Counted from the stretch's first letter, positions 1-9,630 are shown. The stretch is 64,000 bases of DNA from Hydrogenothermaceae bacterium (GCA_015519975.1 WIAL01000065.1:20459-84458), one strand, 5' to 3'. A program made the numbers and translations. The notes: generated by a model from the sequence alone, not told the origin.

Positions 1-894
1 GACATTACTTTTTTAATAAAAAAGTTTATAAATATTTATAATCCAAAAGCTTTAATAATAGTTGAAGAGGAGCTCTGGCTAAATTTAATTAAAGCTTCAT
101 CCAAAAATATCCCTGTTGTTTTAATTAATGGACGTATATCTCCTTCATCATTTAAAGTTTACAAATTTTTATCTTTTATCTATAAAAAGATTTTCAGCTA
201 TTTTAAACTTATTATAGCTCGTTCAAAAAAGGACGCAGATTATATTTCATATTTTATAGATGATAAATCTAAAATAATTGTTTGCGGGGACTTAAAGTTT
301 ATTTCTTCAACCATAAAAAAAGATATTGATTTAAATTTCCCAAAAAATAAAAAAATAATAGTTGCAGGAAGCACGTATAAAAGTGAGGAAAAACTTTTAC
401 TGGAAGCATTTAAAGAGTTCAAAAATAACGCTGTACTAGTCCTTGCTCCAAGGCATTTGGAAAGGCTAAATGAAGTTATAAACATGGTTGAAGAAAATGG
501 ATACTCGTATCAACTTTATTCAAAAATAACAGGGAATATAAATAAGCAAGTTTTAATAGTTGATAAAATGGGAATCTTGCCGTCATTATATAAATATGCA
601 GATGCTGTTTTTATAGGTGGGACCATTGAAAATATAGGAGGACATAACATTTTAGAGGCTTTAGTTGAAAATAAACCAGTAATAATAGGTAAAAACTATT
701 ACAAAATAAAACCGCTGGTTAAAGAATTTAAAGATTATATTTTTATCGTTGAAACAGAAAATCAGTTAAAAGAAGCTGTAGAAAAACTTTTTAACCAAAA
801 AAATAAAAATATCCCAATAAAAGAGAAAATTGATAAAATCTATAAATGTTATATAAAAAATTTGGAAAAGGTGATTAATGAAAGCAGGAGTTGA
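1..894 (+). CDS. kdtA: 3-deoxy-D-manno-octulosonic acid transferase, C-terminal part (5' end outside window)
   Basis: The frame is open from base 1 to the TAA at 892-894 (297 codons), so the gene begins before the window. KdtA/WaaA moves Kdo from CMP-Kdo onto lipid IVA at the inner membrane during lipopolysaccharide synthesis. Visible family signatures are an ELWLNLI stretch followed by a PVVLINGRIS segment (the family's 'PVVLVNAR(L/I)S'), the APRHLER motif, and GGTIENIGGHNILEAL near the end, which matches the nucleotide-sugar binding region of GT-B glycosyltransferase family 30. The 3' end overlaps the next gene by 17 bases, so the two are probably co-translated. Identification is firm. Whether it adds one or two Kdo units cannot be read from sequence. 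Confidence 0.9.
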   Translation, partial: DITFLIKKFINIYNPKALIIVEEELWLNLIKASSKNIPVVLINGRISPSSFKVYKFLSFIYKKIFSYFKLIIARSKKDADYISYFIDDKSKIIVCGDLKFISSTIKKDIDLNFPKNKKIIVAGSTYKSEEKLLLEAFKEFKNNAVLVLAPRHLERLNEVINMVEENGYSYQLYSKITGNINKQVLIVDKMGILPSLYKYADAVFIGGTIENIGGHNILEALVENKPVIIGKNYYKIKPLVKEFKDYIFIVETENQLKEAVEKLFNQKNKNIPIKEKIDKIYKCYIKNLEKVINESRS

Positions 895-1765
895 TATTGG
901 CGGAACATTTGTAAAATTTGCTTTTGAAGAAAATGGGAATATTAAAACAGAGAAAATTTTGATAAAACATTACATAGAAAATAAAGATATAAAAGGACTT
1001 TTAGAAGAAATACTAAATGTTTTAAAAAATAAAAACATTAAAAAGCTTGGAATAGCAGTTGCTGGTCTTGTAAATAAAGAAAAGGGATGGGTTGATACAT
1101 CTCCTAACATACCTTTAATAGAAAAATTTCCTATATCTAACTTTTTTGAAGAAAACTTAAAAGCTGACGTTTTTATTGAAAATGATGCCAATGCTGCAGC
1201 CCTTGGTGAGTATAAATATGGAAATGGAAAAGAAAGTAAAATACTTATAACTCTTACACTTGGAACTGGACTTGGAAGCGGTGCAGTTATAAATGGAAAG
1301 CTACTTTCAGGAGTAAATGGCGTTGCAATGGAATTTGGACATACAACTATTGAAAAAAACGGGCTAAAATGCCACTGCGGGAGAAAAGGCTGTTTAGAAG
1401 CATATGTTTCATCTTACGGTTTAGAAAGAATTTATTTCTTAATATCAGATAAACATTTAAGCTCAGCAGAAATAATTACACTTGCTAATGAAGGAGATGA
1501 AAAAGCATTAGAAGCTTTTGAAATATTTAACGACTATTTCTCAACAGGTCTTATGAACATTGTTCATATTTTCAATCCTGATAAAATATTACTTTCTGGA
1601 GGAATTCCTGAGTATTATCCATTAATTACAAAAATGGCATATTCTAAGCTAAAAGGAAAAGCATTTCCTTTATCTATAGAAAGTTTAGATATAAATTTAG
1701 CTAAACTTGGAGAATTTAGCGGTGCCTATGGAGCTCTTGCATTAACAACTCAGGAGGAGGTTTAA
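878..1765 (+). CDS. ROK-family sugar kinase (glucokinase-like)
   Basis: This 295-residue protein is a ROK-family kinase. The N-terminal DIGGT phosphate loop lies at residues 6-10, the catalytic aspartate is in ENDANAA (D103), and the ROK zinc site is complete: H155 in EFGH plus C165, C167 and C172 in [18 protein letters not shown] (127-136) is the second ATP-binding loop. Known ROK kinases phosphorylate glucose, N-acetylglucosamine, N-acetylmannosamine or fructose at the expense of ATP in the cytoplasm. Glucokinase is the commonest assignment, but substrate cannot be decided here. The gene overlaps kdtA by 17 bases and ends one base before purT, so it sits in the middle of a three-gene unit. 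Confidence 0.88.
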   Translation: MKAGVDIGGTFVKFAFEENGNIKTEKILIKHYIENKDIKGLLEEILNVLKNKNIKKLGIAVAGLVNKEKGWVDTSPNIPLIEKFPISNFFEENLKADVFIENDANAAALGEYKYGNGKESKILITLTLGTGLGSGAVINGKLLSGVNGVAMEFGHTTIEKNGLKCHCGRKGCLEAYVSSYGLERIYFLISDKHLSSAEIITLANEGDEKALEAFEIFNDYFSTGLMNIVHIFNPDKILLSGGIPEYYPLITKMAYSKLKGKAFPLSIESLDINLAKLGEFSGAYGALALTTQEEV

Positions 1766-1766
1766 T

Positions 1767-2957
1767 ATGAAAATAGGAACGCCTTTATCTCATAATGCAA
1801 CTAAAATACTTTTACTTGGAAGCGGTGAACTTGGAAAAGAGTTTGTAATTGAAGCATTAAGACTTGGAATTGAAGTAATAGCAGTTGATAACTATGAATT
1901 TGCTCCTGCAATGCAGGTAGCACAAAGAAGCTATGTAATTGATATGAAAAATGGTCAGCAGATAAAAAATATAGTTTACAGGGAAAAACCACATTTTATA
2001 GTACCTGAGATAGAAGCCATTGATACCGATGCACTTGTAGATTTAGAAAAAGAGGGATTTACGGTTATACCTTGTGCTCAGGCTGTTAAATATACAATGA
2101 ACAGAATAGGCATTAGAAGACTTGCAGCTGAAGAAGTAGGTCTTCCAACCTCAAAATACAGATTTGCTTCTGATATTGAAACATATAAAAAAGCAGTAAA
2201 AGAAATAGGTCTTCCAGTTGTAGTTAAGCCAGTAATGAGCTCTTCAGGAAAAGGTCAAAGCATAGTTAAAACAGAAGAAGAAATAGAAAAAGCATGGCAC
2301 TATGCGCAGGAAAATGCAAGAGGAAAAGGTGGAGAGGTAATAATTGAAGAATTTATAGATTTTGATTATGAAATAACCCTTTTAACAGTAAGAACAAAAA
2401 ATCAGGGAACTTTATTTTGCCCTCCAATTGGGCATATACAAGTTGAAGGAGATTACTGGGAAAGCTGGCAGCCTCATCCGATGAGTGAAAAAGCTTTAGA
2501 AAGAGCAAAAGATATAGCTAAAAAAATAACAGATGCACTTGGCGGATACGGAATTTTTGGTTGTGAGCTTTTTGTAAAAGAAGATATGGTATGGTTTAAC
2601 GAGATATCCCCAAGACCCCATGATACCGGTATGGTTACGATGATTTCCCAAAATATGTCCGAATTTGAGATTCATCTAAGGGCAATCCTTGGACTTCCTA
2701 TAGATATAAAGATGATAGCTCCAGCAGGCGCTTCTTACTGTTTTCATGCTAAAACAAACTCTGTAGCTCCTTATTATGAAGGATTAGAAAATGCTTTATC
2801 ACTTCCTGATACAAAAATTAGAATATTTGGAAAACCTACAACAAGACCAAAAAGAAGAATGGGAGTAGCTTTAGCAGCAGGAGAAAATATTGAAGAAGCA
2901 AGAGAAAAAGCTAAAAAAGCTGCAGAAAGTATTAAAATAATAGAAATGGGGCTGTAG
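1767..2957 (+). CDS. purT: Formate-dependent phosphoribosylglycinamide formyltransferase (GAR transformylase 2)
   Basis: PurT makes formyl-GAR from GAR, formate and ATP in purine synthesis, replacing the folate-dependent PurN step. The 396-residue length is typical. The N-terminal pre-ATP-grasp motif [10 protein letters not shown], the ATP-grasp loop SSSGKGQS (about 153-160), the IIEEFIDF strand and the [13 protein letters not shown] metal/GAR-binding signature are all present. The start is well set: GGAGGAGG lies just upstream of the ATG. The stop codon lies inside a GC-rich hairpin that probably ends transcription. The gene follows the ROK kinase by one base. Confidence 0.95.
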   Translation: MKIGTPLSHNATKILLLGSGELGKEFVIEALRLGIEVIAVDNYEFAPAMQVAQRSYVIDMKNGQQIKNIVYREKPHFIVPEIEAIDTDALVDLEKEGFTVIPCAQAVKYTMNRIGIRRLAAEEVGLPTSKYRFASDIETYKKAVKEIGLPVVVKPVMSSSGKGQSIVKTEEEIEKAWHYAQENARGKGGEVIIEEFIDFDYEITLLTVRTKNQGTLFCPPIGHIQVEGDYWESWQPHPMSEKALERAKDIAKKITDALGGYGIFGCELFVKEDMVWFNEISPRPHDTGMVTMISQNMSEFEIHLRAILGLPIDIKMIAPAGASYCFHAKTNSVAPYYEGLENALSLPDTKIRIFGKPTTRPKRRMGVALAAGENIEEAREKAKKAAESIKIIEMGL

Positions 2958-2965
2958 AAAGCCCC
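2948..2965. terminator. Hairpin terminator between purT and gltD-like gene
   Basis: Six-base arms GGGGCT (2948-2953) and AGCCCC (2960-2965) enclose a loop that contains the purT stop codon, followed by TTT and A/T-rich sequence. It lies between two converging genes (purT + and the GltD-like gene -), so it could serve both strands. The T tract is short on the plus side. Confidence 0.65.
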
Positions 2966-2974
2966 TTTAAAAAT

Positions 2975-4444
2975 TTAAGCTTTTGCTTCTTCTTCTTCGC
3001 CTTGGTACTTCCATACACCTGTAGTGAGATATTCATGGATAGATTGAGCTGCCTTTTTACCGTGAGATATGGCTGTTACAACAGTATCTCCACCGTTTAC
3101 AACGTCACCACCGGCAAATATACCTTCAACATTTGTTCTAAATCCTTCATCAACTGTTGAAAGGTTGTTCCATTTATCTATTTTTAAACCTGGGATATTT
3201 TTATAAGCTGTTGGGTTATCTCCCTGACCAACAGCCATAACAACAACATCACATTCTATTATATGCTCAGACCCTTCAACTGGCTTAGGTCTTGGTCTTC
3301 CACCTTTTTCATCAGGAACAAGCTCCATTTTTACACATTTAAGACCAACAACCTCTCCTTTTTCATTTCCGATTACTTCAATTGGTTGTGTTAACCAGTG
3401 TAGTATCACGCCTTCATCTGCTACGTGGTCCCATTCTTCATCTCTGGCCGAGGATGTATCTCTTGTTCTTCTGTATATAAGATGAGTTTCATTTCCAAGT
3501 CTTACAGATGTAATTAAACAGTCAACTGCAGTAAATCCACCACCTATAACTGCGACTCTTTTACCTCTTGGAAGTTCTATATCTGATTCAGGAGCGAGCA
3601 TTGGATCTATGTAATCTGTGTTTACTTTCATCAAAAATCCTATAGCCGTGTAAACACCTTTTAAATCTTCCCCTGGAATGCCCATTTTCTTTCCTCTACC
3701 TGAACCAACTGCAATGAAAACTGCATCGTGGGCATTTCTTATATCCTCAAATGGAATATCTACGCCAACTTTTACACCTGTTTTTATTTTAACCCCAAGT
3801 TTTTCTATTAATGAAATTTCATAATCTAACGCTCTTCTATCAAGTCTAGCTGCCGGTATACCGTATCTCATTACACCGCCGGCAAAAGGAAGAGCTTCAT
3901 AAACGGTAACATCGTGACCTTTTCTTGCTAAGAAATATGCAGCGGCAAGCCCGGCAGGCCCAGCTCCAATTATTCCAACAGATTTTCCTGTAGGAGGTTC
4001 TTTTTCATCAACCCACTCAACACCTGACATTCTGATTGAATCACCTACAAATCTTTCAAGCCCTCCAATGCCAACAGAAAGACCATTGTCCTTAAATGTT
4101 AAAACACAGGTACTTTCACAAAGTCTTTCTTGAGGACAAACCCTTCCGCAAACAGAGCTGAAGGGATTATTTCTTCTAAGTATTTTGTATGCTTCCCACA
4201 CATTTTGCTTTTGAATTTCCTCTATCCATTTTTCCATCTCAGAGTTAACAGGACAGGAAGGCGTACAAGGAGGCTTTTTACATAGGATACATCTATCTGC
4301 TTCATCAAGAGCCACAGTATGACCGTATCCCAATGCGTATTCTTTATTTAAGTACTTTTTTCTTATTTCTGGGTCTAAAAGGGGTATTTCGTTTCTATCG
4401 TGTCTTCTGTAAACAACCTTTTTCCTTTGTTTTTTCTCAGCCAT
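2975..4444 (-). CDS. gltD: GltD-like NADPH:acceptor oxidoreductase (glutamate synthase small subunit family)
   Basis: This 489-residue FAD/Fe-S protein has the GltD architecture. Two N-terminal cysteine groups (C52, C55, C60, C64 and C99, C103, C109, C113) fit two [4Fe-4S] clusters. An FAD dinucleotide fold (GAGPAG, about 160-165) and a second NADPH fold (VIGGGFTAVD) follow. The family passes electrons from NADPH to GltB, or acts in NfnAB-type or sulfide dehydrogenase complexes. Neither gltB nor an nfnA-like gene adjoins it here, so the partner is unknown. It directly abuts argF (the argF stop is the next codon upstream) with a good GGAGG, so the two form an operon joining nitrogen assimilation and arginine synthesis. 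Confidence 0.8.
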   Translation of the reverse strand: MAEKKQRKKVVYRRHDRNEIPLLDPEIRKKYLNKEYALGYGHTVALDEADRCILCKKPPCTPSCPVNSEMEKWIEEIQKQNVWEAYKILRRNNPFSSVCGRVCPQERLCESTCVLTFKDNGLSVGIGGLERFVGDSIRMSGVEWVDEKEPPTGKSVGIIGAGPAGLAAAYFLARKGHDVTVYEALPFAGGVMRYGIPAARLDRRALDYEISLIEKLGVKIKTGVKVGVDIPFEDIRNAHDAVFIAVGSGRGKKMGIPGEDLKGVYTAIGFLMKVNTDYIDPMLAPESDIELPRGKRVAVIGGGFTAVDCLITSVRLGNETHLIYRRTRDTSSARDEEWDHVADEGVILHWLTQPIEVIGNEKGEVVGLKCVKMELVPDEKGGRPRPKPVEGSEHIIECDVVVMAVGQGDNPTAYKNIPGLKIDKWNNLSTVDEGFRTNVEGIFAGGDVVNGGDTVVTAISHGKKAAQSIHEYLTTGVWKYQGEEEEAKA

Positions 4445-5365
4445 TTAAATATTACCTCCTCTATATATAAAATTTAAAAGTGATTTTTGTGCATGGAGTC
4501 TATTTTCAGCCTGCTCAAATATAACATCTGCAAACTGTTCAAAAACTTCTTCAGTAATCTCTTCCCCTTTATGGGCAGGAAGACAGTGCATAACAACAGC
4601 ATTTTTATTTGCTTTTTTAAGAAGTTCCTTATCTATGGTAAATCCTTCAAAGTCTTTTTTCTTATCTTTCTCTCCTTCCTGTCCCATACTTACCCATACA
4701 TCTGTATAAAGTACATCCGCTTCTTTTACTGCCTTCTCGGGATCATTTAAGATTTCAACTGAAACCCCTGTTTCTTTTGCAAAATCTAAAGCTTTTTTTA
4801 CAGCTTTACCGTTTGGTTCATACCATTCAGGAGTAGCAACTGAGATATTTATCCCCATCATCGCACAGGCAATCAAAAGGGTATTTGTCATATTGTTGCC
4901 GTCACCTATATAAGCAAGTTTTAAACCTTCAAGCTTTCCAAATCTTTCTCTTATAGTTTGTAAATCTGCTAAAACCTGACAGGGATGCTGGTAATCTGTT
5001 AGAGCATTGATAACAGGAATACTGCCGTATCTTGCTAAATCTTCAACCTCTTTATGTGAATATGTTCTGATAACTATTCCATGAAGATACCTTGACATTA
5101 CCCTTGCAGTATCTTTTATGTCTTCACCTCTTGAAAGCTGTGTTGATGAACCTTGTATATATATTGGCTGTCCACCAAGTTGATGTACACCGACTTCAAA
5201 GGATAATCTTGTTCGAGTAGATTGTTTCATAAAAATAAGGCCTATGGATTTATTTTTAAGTACACTACTGTCAAAAGGATTTTTCTTGATGTAATCAGCA
5301 TAATCTAAAACCTGTAGAACCTCATCCTTATTTAGATCTTCAAAATTCACAAAATCTCTTTTCAT
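4445..5365 (-). CDS. argF: Ornithine carbamoyltransferase
   Basis: ArgF makes citrulline from ornithine and carbamoyl phosphate. The carbamoyl-phosphate motif STRTR lies near residue 50, HPCQ near 127, HCLP near 260, and the ornithine-loop DVWVSMGQE near 222; the SMG element separates OTCase from aspartate carbamoyltransferase. I place the start at the ATG at 5365 (protein begins MKRDFVNF). A longer frame begins four codons upstream at 5377, but GGAGG falls between the two ATGs, five bases before the second. About 306 residues is normal for the family. A promoter-like element precedes it, and the GltD-like gene follows without a gap. Confidence 0.95.
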   Translation of the reverse strand: MKRDFVNFEDLNKDEVLQVLDYADYIKKNPFDSSVLKNKSIGLIFMKQSTRTRLSFEVGVHQLGGQPIYIQGSSTQLSRGEDIKDTARVMSRYLHGIVIRTYSHKEVEDLARYGSIPVINALTDYQHPCQVLADLQTIRERFGKLEGLKLAYIGDGNNMTNTLLIACAMMGINISVATPEWYEPNGKAVKKALDFAKETGVSVEILNDPEKAVKEADVLYTDVWVSMGQEGEKDKKKDFEGFTIDKELLKKANKNAVVMHCLPAHKGEEITEEVFEQFADVIFEQAENRLHAQKSLLNFIYRGGNI

Positions 5366-5392
5366 AATATCCTCCATTATCTGGAAATAAAA

Positions 5393-5421
5393 AATATAAC
5401 ACTGTTTGATTTTATTTTCAA
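5393..5421 (-). promoter_or_regulatory. Sigma-70-type promoter for argF operon
   Basis: On the minus strand TTGAAA (5421-5416) is followed by a 17-base spacer and TATATT (5398-5393). The spacing is ideal, and the predicted start would lie about 20 bases before the argF ATG at 5365. Confidence 0.6.
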
Positions 5422-5481
5422 GTTAACTAAAAAGCTTTATTTACCGAAAGAATAATAAAATTTTAAGATAGGGACAATAAA

Positions 5482-7155
5482 ATGATAACAGAAATTAGGG
5501 ATAATTTAGTAAGAAATTTAAATAGAGAAAGTACAGTTGTATTTTTTGATAATAAAATTGCCGATATTTCAGAAAATCTCCTTGAACCTTTAAGTGATTA
5601 CAAGATAATAGGTAAAGTTTTTTCAAAGAATGATGCATTTGATTTGAAACAGCTGTTAAATCAAAAAGGCTCCAAAAAAGAAAAAATTGAGTTTAAAAAT
5701 TTATCAATATTTGATCTTTTAGTTCCTATGTTAAACCCATCTGTTGATTTTGAACTTCCGCAGGAACTCAATTTTCCCCATAAGCTCTATAATTATCAAG
5801 TACAGGGAGTTAAATTTTTAATTTCAAATCAATCTGCACTTCTAGCAGACCAGATGGGGACTGGAAAAACCGTCCAGTCAACTACAGCCCTTAGAATTCT
5901 ATTTATAAAAGGGAAGATAAAAAAGACACTTATAGTGGCACCTTCATCACTGCTTTCTGTCTGGCAGGAACATTTGAAAAAATGGGCTCCTGAGCTTTTA
6001 TTTATTACAGTCAATGAAAGAAAAGAAATCCGCAAAATTTTATTTAACACTCAGGCACATGTTTATATAATCTCTTATGATACTTTAAAAAATGAGTATA
6101 AAAACAACAGAGATTTTTTAAAAGATTTTTCTAAAGACTTAGACTTAGTTTTACTTGATGAAGCACATAACATAAAAAATAAAGATGCATTAAAAACAAA
6201 AGCTGTGAAATTTGTAAGTAAAAATGCAAAATACAGATGGGCATTAACTGGAACTCCCCTTCAAAATAACATTAAAGAGTTTATTTCATTGTATGAGTTT
6301 CTATTTCCAAATAAAGATCTAAAAGAAAATCTAACCCCTGAAGAAGCACAAAGCCTTATAAAACCTATAATGCTTAGAAGACTTAAAAAAGATGTTTTAA
6401 AGGACTTGCCTGAAAAACTTCCTCCTGTAATAGAAAAACTTGCATTATCACCACAACAGCAAATGGAATATGATCATATTTTGGGAATAGAGCAGGAAAG
6501 AATTCAAAATCTTATTGAAAAGCACAAAAAAGAAAAAAATTTCAAGTTTATATTAAAGCAAAACATTATTCATTCTATTCAAAAACTAAGACAAATATGC
6601 AATTTCCCATCAAAAAGTATAGAAAGTCCAAAGGCACAGAGATTAAAAGAAATTGCATTGGAGCTTGTTGAAAATGATGAAAAATTAATAATATTTACCA
6701 ACTTTTATAACTACGGGATAGAAAGGATTTTCAATTATTTATCAAAATATATTTCACCTTCAAAAATAGTTCAGTTTCACGGGAAAATGAACCATAAAGA
6801 AAAGAAAAAATCTGTTAAAAAATTTAAAGAAGAAGCAAATATATTTATTGGAACAATTGGAGCAGCAGGAGAAGGGCTTACACTAACAGAGTCTAGCTAT
6901 GCAGTATTTTTTGATATGCACTGGAATCCAGCAAAAATGTGGCAGGCTGAAGATAGAATTCATAGAATAGGACAAAAAAATAAGGTGGTAATACACAGTC
7001 TTATCACTCAAAATACAATAGAAGAAAAAATACTTCAAAAAATAGAAGAGAAGAAAAAACTAATAAATGAAGTTGTAGATGGTGTAAAATATAAACATGA
7101 AGAGCTTGAAATTGAAGATTTACTTGAATTTTTAGGATTGGGGGAAAATAAATGA
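5482..7155 (+). CDS. Compact SNF2-family DNA-dependent ATPase
   Basis: This 557-residue SF2 ATPase has a Snf2 core: Walker A ADQMGTGKT (122-130), the DEAH box (226-229), motif III TGTP (256-259) followed by LQNN, and the C-terminal helicase half with FHGKMNHKEK, GAAGEGLTL and the motif VI signature QAEDRIHRIGQ. That last motif is diagnostic of Snf2 rather than DEAD helicases. Snf2 proteins move on duplex DNA or displace bound protein; bacterial members include RapA. There is no SWIM domain and the N-terminal 95 residues are unrecognised. It is shorter than most bacterial Snf2 proteins and heads an operon with a NifU-like protein and a dUTPase, suggesting a DNA-maintenance role. That role is inference. 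Confidence 0.85.
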   Translation: MITEIRDNLVRNLNRESTVVFFDNKIADISENLLEPLSDYKIIGKVFSKNDAFDLKQLLNQKGSKKEKIEFKNLSIFDLLVPMLNPSVDFELPQELNFPHKLYNYQVQGVKFLISNQSALLADQMGTGKTVQSTTALRILFIKGKIKKTLIVAPSSLLSVWQEHLKKWAPELLFITVNERKEIRKILFNTQAHVYIISYDTLKNEYKNNRDFLKDFSKDLDLVLLDEAHNIKNKDALKTKAVKFVSKNAKYRWALTGTPLQNNIKEFISLYEFLFPNKDLKENLTPEEAQSLIKPIMLRRLKKDVLKDLPEKLPPVIEKLALSPQQQMEYDHILGIEQERIQNLIEKHKKEKNFKFILKQNIIHSIQKLRQICNFPSKSIESPKAQRLKEIALELVENDEKLIIFTNFYNYGIERIFNYLSKYISPSKIVQFHGKMNHKEKKKSVKKFKEEANIFIGTIGAAGEGLTLTESSYAVFFDMHWNPAKMWQAEDRIHRIGQKNKVVIHSLITQNTIEEKILQKIEEKKKLINEVVDGVKYKHEELEIEDLLEFLGLGENK

Positions 7156-7490
7156 AGGTTTCAGAATATCACAAACAGGGTTTAAAAAATTTTGTAGAAG
7201 AAAAACCTCAAGGATATGAGGTTTTTGGTGAAGCAAAAGAAGGAGTTCATAAAATAGTCTGTTTTGTAAATGAAGAAAATGGGAAAATAGTAGATGCTAA
7301 GTTTAACTCATCAAAAAGATGTAAAAAGCTAATGGCAATAGCAGATTTAGTTTGCGAAAAATTAAAAGGACAGTCTAGAGAAAGTATTAAAATAGATGAT
7401 GAAAAAATTCTACAGTTTTTTAAAGAAGAAAAAGAAAAAGACAAAATGATAAACAGACTAAATATATTAAAAAAAGCATTAGGAGTTTAA
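7152..7490 (+). CDS. Small NifU/IscU-like protein with degenerate cysteine ligands
   Basis: This 112-residue protein starts within the SNF2 stop (ATGA overlap) and ends directly at the dUTPase start. Residues 20-75 resemble the NifU/IscU N-terminal fold: a GEAKEGVHKI strand, GKIVDAKF, then a cysteine (C57) followed by a helix and KGQSRESI, which echoes the family's GC-x-A/S-helix-KGK-x2-E-A pattern. Cysteines are C37, C57 and C68. The usual C-G-D context of the first ligand is absent and the third is out of place, so iron-sulfur assembly is doubtful. A charged C-terminal helix (83-110) follows. The family assignment is tentative; function is unknown. Confidence 0.55.
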   Translation: MKVSEYHKQGLKNFVEEKPQGYEVFGEAKEGVHKIVCFVNEENGKIVDAKFNSSKRCKKLMAIADLVCEKLKGQSRESIKIDDEKILQFFKEEKEKDKMINRLNILKKALGV

Positions 7491-8177
7491 ATGAACACAG
7501 AAATTTTAGACATGCTCTCATTGCAGGAACAGTTAAATAAAAAAATAAATGAAAACTGGAGAAATGAAAGAACAAAAGAGGATTTTGCAAGGGCAACATG
7601 GGTTGAGTGTGCTGAAGCACTTGACAGCCTGCCGTGGAAATGGTGGAAAAAACAGGAAGCTGATTTGGATAATCTAAAAATTGAAGTTGTGGATGTATGG
7701 CATTTTGTTATGTCTTACATATTATTAGACTATGAGGATCTTGGAAAGGCCCTTGAAAGTGATTACATTGAGTACTTCAAAAAAGGAGTAAATGAAGATT
7801 TTCATAATATTGAAATAAATGCAGTTTATGTCCATCACTACCTTGGCGAAACAGACTACTACAAAAAACTTATGTTTTTAATAGAAAGGATAGCAGAAGG
7901 ATTTTTGAAAGATGCGCCTTTAGAAGGAATATTTTTCTTTGGACTTTTAGTAAAAAATACAATATCATTTAAAGAGCTTTATCTTTTATATATAGGTAAA
8001 AACATTTTAAATCATATCCGGCAGGAAACTGGTTATAAAGATGGAAGTTATAAAAAAGTAATAAACGGAATGGAAGATAATCAGTATCTGTTTAAAATAG
8101 TTAAAGAAGTAACCTCAAAAGAAGAACTTGAAGAGAAAATAAGACAGGCATTTAAAGAGTTACAAGGAGGAAATTAA
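7491..8177 (+). CDS. Dimeric all-alpha dUTPase (dUTP diphosphatase family)
   Basis: This 228-residue protein has the motif series of dimeric dUTPases (dUTPase_2, MazG-like all-alpha NTP pyrophosphatases): ECAEALDSLPWKWWK with metal-binding E39 and E42, then EVVDVWHF (65-72). The KWWK and WHF elements are characteristic. It would hydrolyse dUTP, and perhaps dUDP, to dUMP and keep uracil out of DNA. It begins on the base after the upstream stop codon, and the SDH-type protease follows two bases after its own stop. Pairing with a SNF2 ATPase suggests genome upkeep. Confidence 0.8.
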   Translation: MNTEILDMLSLQEQLNKKINENWRNERTKEDFARATWVECAEALDSLPWKWWKKQEADLDNLKIEVVDVWHFVMSYILLDYEDLGKALESDYIEYFKKGVNEDFHNIEINAVYVHHYLGETDYYKKLMFLIERIAEGFLKDAPLEGIFFFGLLVKNTISFKELYLLYIGKNILNHIRQETGYKDGSYKKVINGMEDNQYLFKIVKEVTSKEELEEKIRQAFKELQGGN

Positions 8178-8179
8178 TT

Positions 8180-9037
8180 ATGGATCCATACGGATTTTTT
8201 ATAAGTCAACTTTTCTGGCTTATATTTTTATTTCTTTTGATATTCCCTATGCTTAAAGCTCAGACTTTAGAGTGGAGTAGAGAAAGGCTAATTAGAGCTA
8301 TAGAGGAAAAGAGAAAATCAAGAGTTATTACTATGATTCATAGGCAGGAAACTCGCTCACTGCTTGGATTTTTTATGATGAGATTTATAACTATAGAGGA
8401 TTCAGAGCAGGTTTTAAGAGCCATAAGGCTAACACCTAAAGATATGCCTATAGACTTCATTATTCACACACCTGGGGGACTTGCACTTGCTGCGACTCAA
8501 ATTGCAAAAGCACTTGCAGACCACGAGGCACAGGTAAGAGTTATTGTTCCTCATTATGCTATGTCTGGAGGAACTTTAATTGCACTGGCAGCAGATGAGA
8601 TTATAATGGATAAACATGCAGTACTTGGTCCAGTTGATCCTCAACTTGGACAGGAGCCTGCTGCATCACTTGTAAAGATAAAAGATTTAAAAGATGCAAA
8701 TGAAATAGATGATGCTACATGGGTAAAAATTGATGTTAGTGAGAAGGCTTTAAACCAGATGCGTGAAAATGTTAAATCACTACTTCTTCAAAAAGGATAT
8801 TCTGAAGATGTGGCAGAAAAAGTAGCACAGGAATTAGCTTTAGGAAAATATACACACGACTATCCTATAACTGTAGAAAAAGCTAAAGAACTTGGTCTTA
8901 GAGTTTCGACAGATGTACCTGAAGAAGTTTATGCATTAATGGATCTTTATCCTCAGCCTTCAGGTCCTCAGTCAGTTCAGTACATACCAGTTCCATATCA
9001 AAGACCAGGTAACTCTGCAAATCATCCAGTGAAATGA
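8180..9037 (+). CDS. Membrane-anchored SDH/ClpP-type serine protease
   Basis: This 285-residue protein belongs to the serine dehydrogenase proteinase family (PF01972), part of the ClpP/crotonase clan. An N-terminal hydrophobic segment (about residues 8-26) anchors it. The HTPGG segment (96-100) forms the oxyanion strand, S129 in AMSGGT is the probable nucleophile, and MDKHAVLGPVDPQLG (143-157) holds the downstream catalytic elements. A proline-rich tail ends the protein. Relatives are membrane-associated peptidases of uncertain substrate, often next to NfeD/DUF502-like membrane genes, as here. RBS AGGAGG precedes the ATG. It overlaps the DUF502 gene by four bases. Confidence 0.8.
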   Translation: MDPYGFFISQLFWLIFLFLLIFPMLKAQTLEWSRERLIRAIEEKRKSRVITMIHRQETRSLLGFFMMRFITIEDSEQVLRAIRLTPKDMPIDFIIHTPGGLALAATQIAKALADHEAQVRVIVPHYAMSGGTLIALAADEIIMDKHAVLGPVDPQLGQEPAASLVKIKDLKDANEIDDATWVKIDVSEKALNQMRENVKSLLLQKGYSEDVAEKVAQELALGKYTHDYPITVEKAKELGLRVSTDVPEEVYALMDLYPQPSGPQSVQYIPVPYQRPGNSANHPVK

Positions 9038-9630
9038 AAAATTTTTTACTGAAAATAAGAGATTTATTAATAACTGGATTTTTTGTTCTTCTGCCTATAG
9101 GGATAACCCTATGGGTTGTCCTTAGTCTTCTTACTTTTGTAAATAATCTTATTCTTCCTTATATTCGTATTTTTATTCCAATTCCGGATATTCCTGGAGT
9201 TGGTGTTTTAACCACACTCTTACTTGTTTTACTTACAGGTCTTCTAGCACAAAATTATGTAGGAAAGAAACTTTTAGAACTTTGGGATAAATTAATAAAT
9301 AAAATTCCTTTAGTTAGAGCTATATATTCTGCTACAAAACAAACATTAGATTCTTTATTTTCCAGCAAAAAGAACTTTAAGAAAACTGTTTTAGTTGAGT
9401 TTCCAAGAAAAGGAATGCTCTCTATAGCTTTTGTTGCAAATGAGCTGAGAATTGATGGTGAGAGATATTTTGCTGTTTATGTACCGACAGCTCCAAATCC
9501 GACTTCTGGATATACTATATTTGTAAAAGAAGATGAAGTTGTACATACAGATTTATCTATAGACGAAGCAACCAGAATTATTTTATCTGGTGGTTTAGTA
9601 GTAAAAGAAAATATAAAAATAGTCGATTAG
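9034..9630 (+). CDS. DUF502 family membrane protein
   Basis: This 198-residue protein has two hydrophobic segments (about 10-35 and 51-72), the second containing the family's GVGVL...TGLLAQNYVG turn, and a soluble C-terminal region with IPLVRAIYSATKQTLD. This matches DUF502 (PF04367), a widespread family without a settled function; plant LCV proteins belong to it. The start overlaps the stop of the SDH-type protease, so membrane association with that protease is plausible. It ends two bases before a converging gene, with no strong terminator between them. Confidence 0.8.
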   Translation: MKNFLLKIRDLLITGFFVLLPIGITLWVVLSLLTFVNNLILPYIRIFIPIPDIPGVGVLTTLLLVLLTGLLAQNYVGKKLLELWDKLINKIPLVRAIYSATKQTLDSLFSSKKNFKKTVLVEFPRKGMLSIAFVANELRIDGERYFAVYVPTAPNPTSGYTIFVKEDEVVHTDLSIDEATRIILSGGLVVKENIKIVD

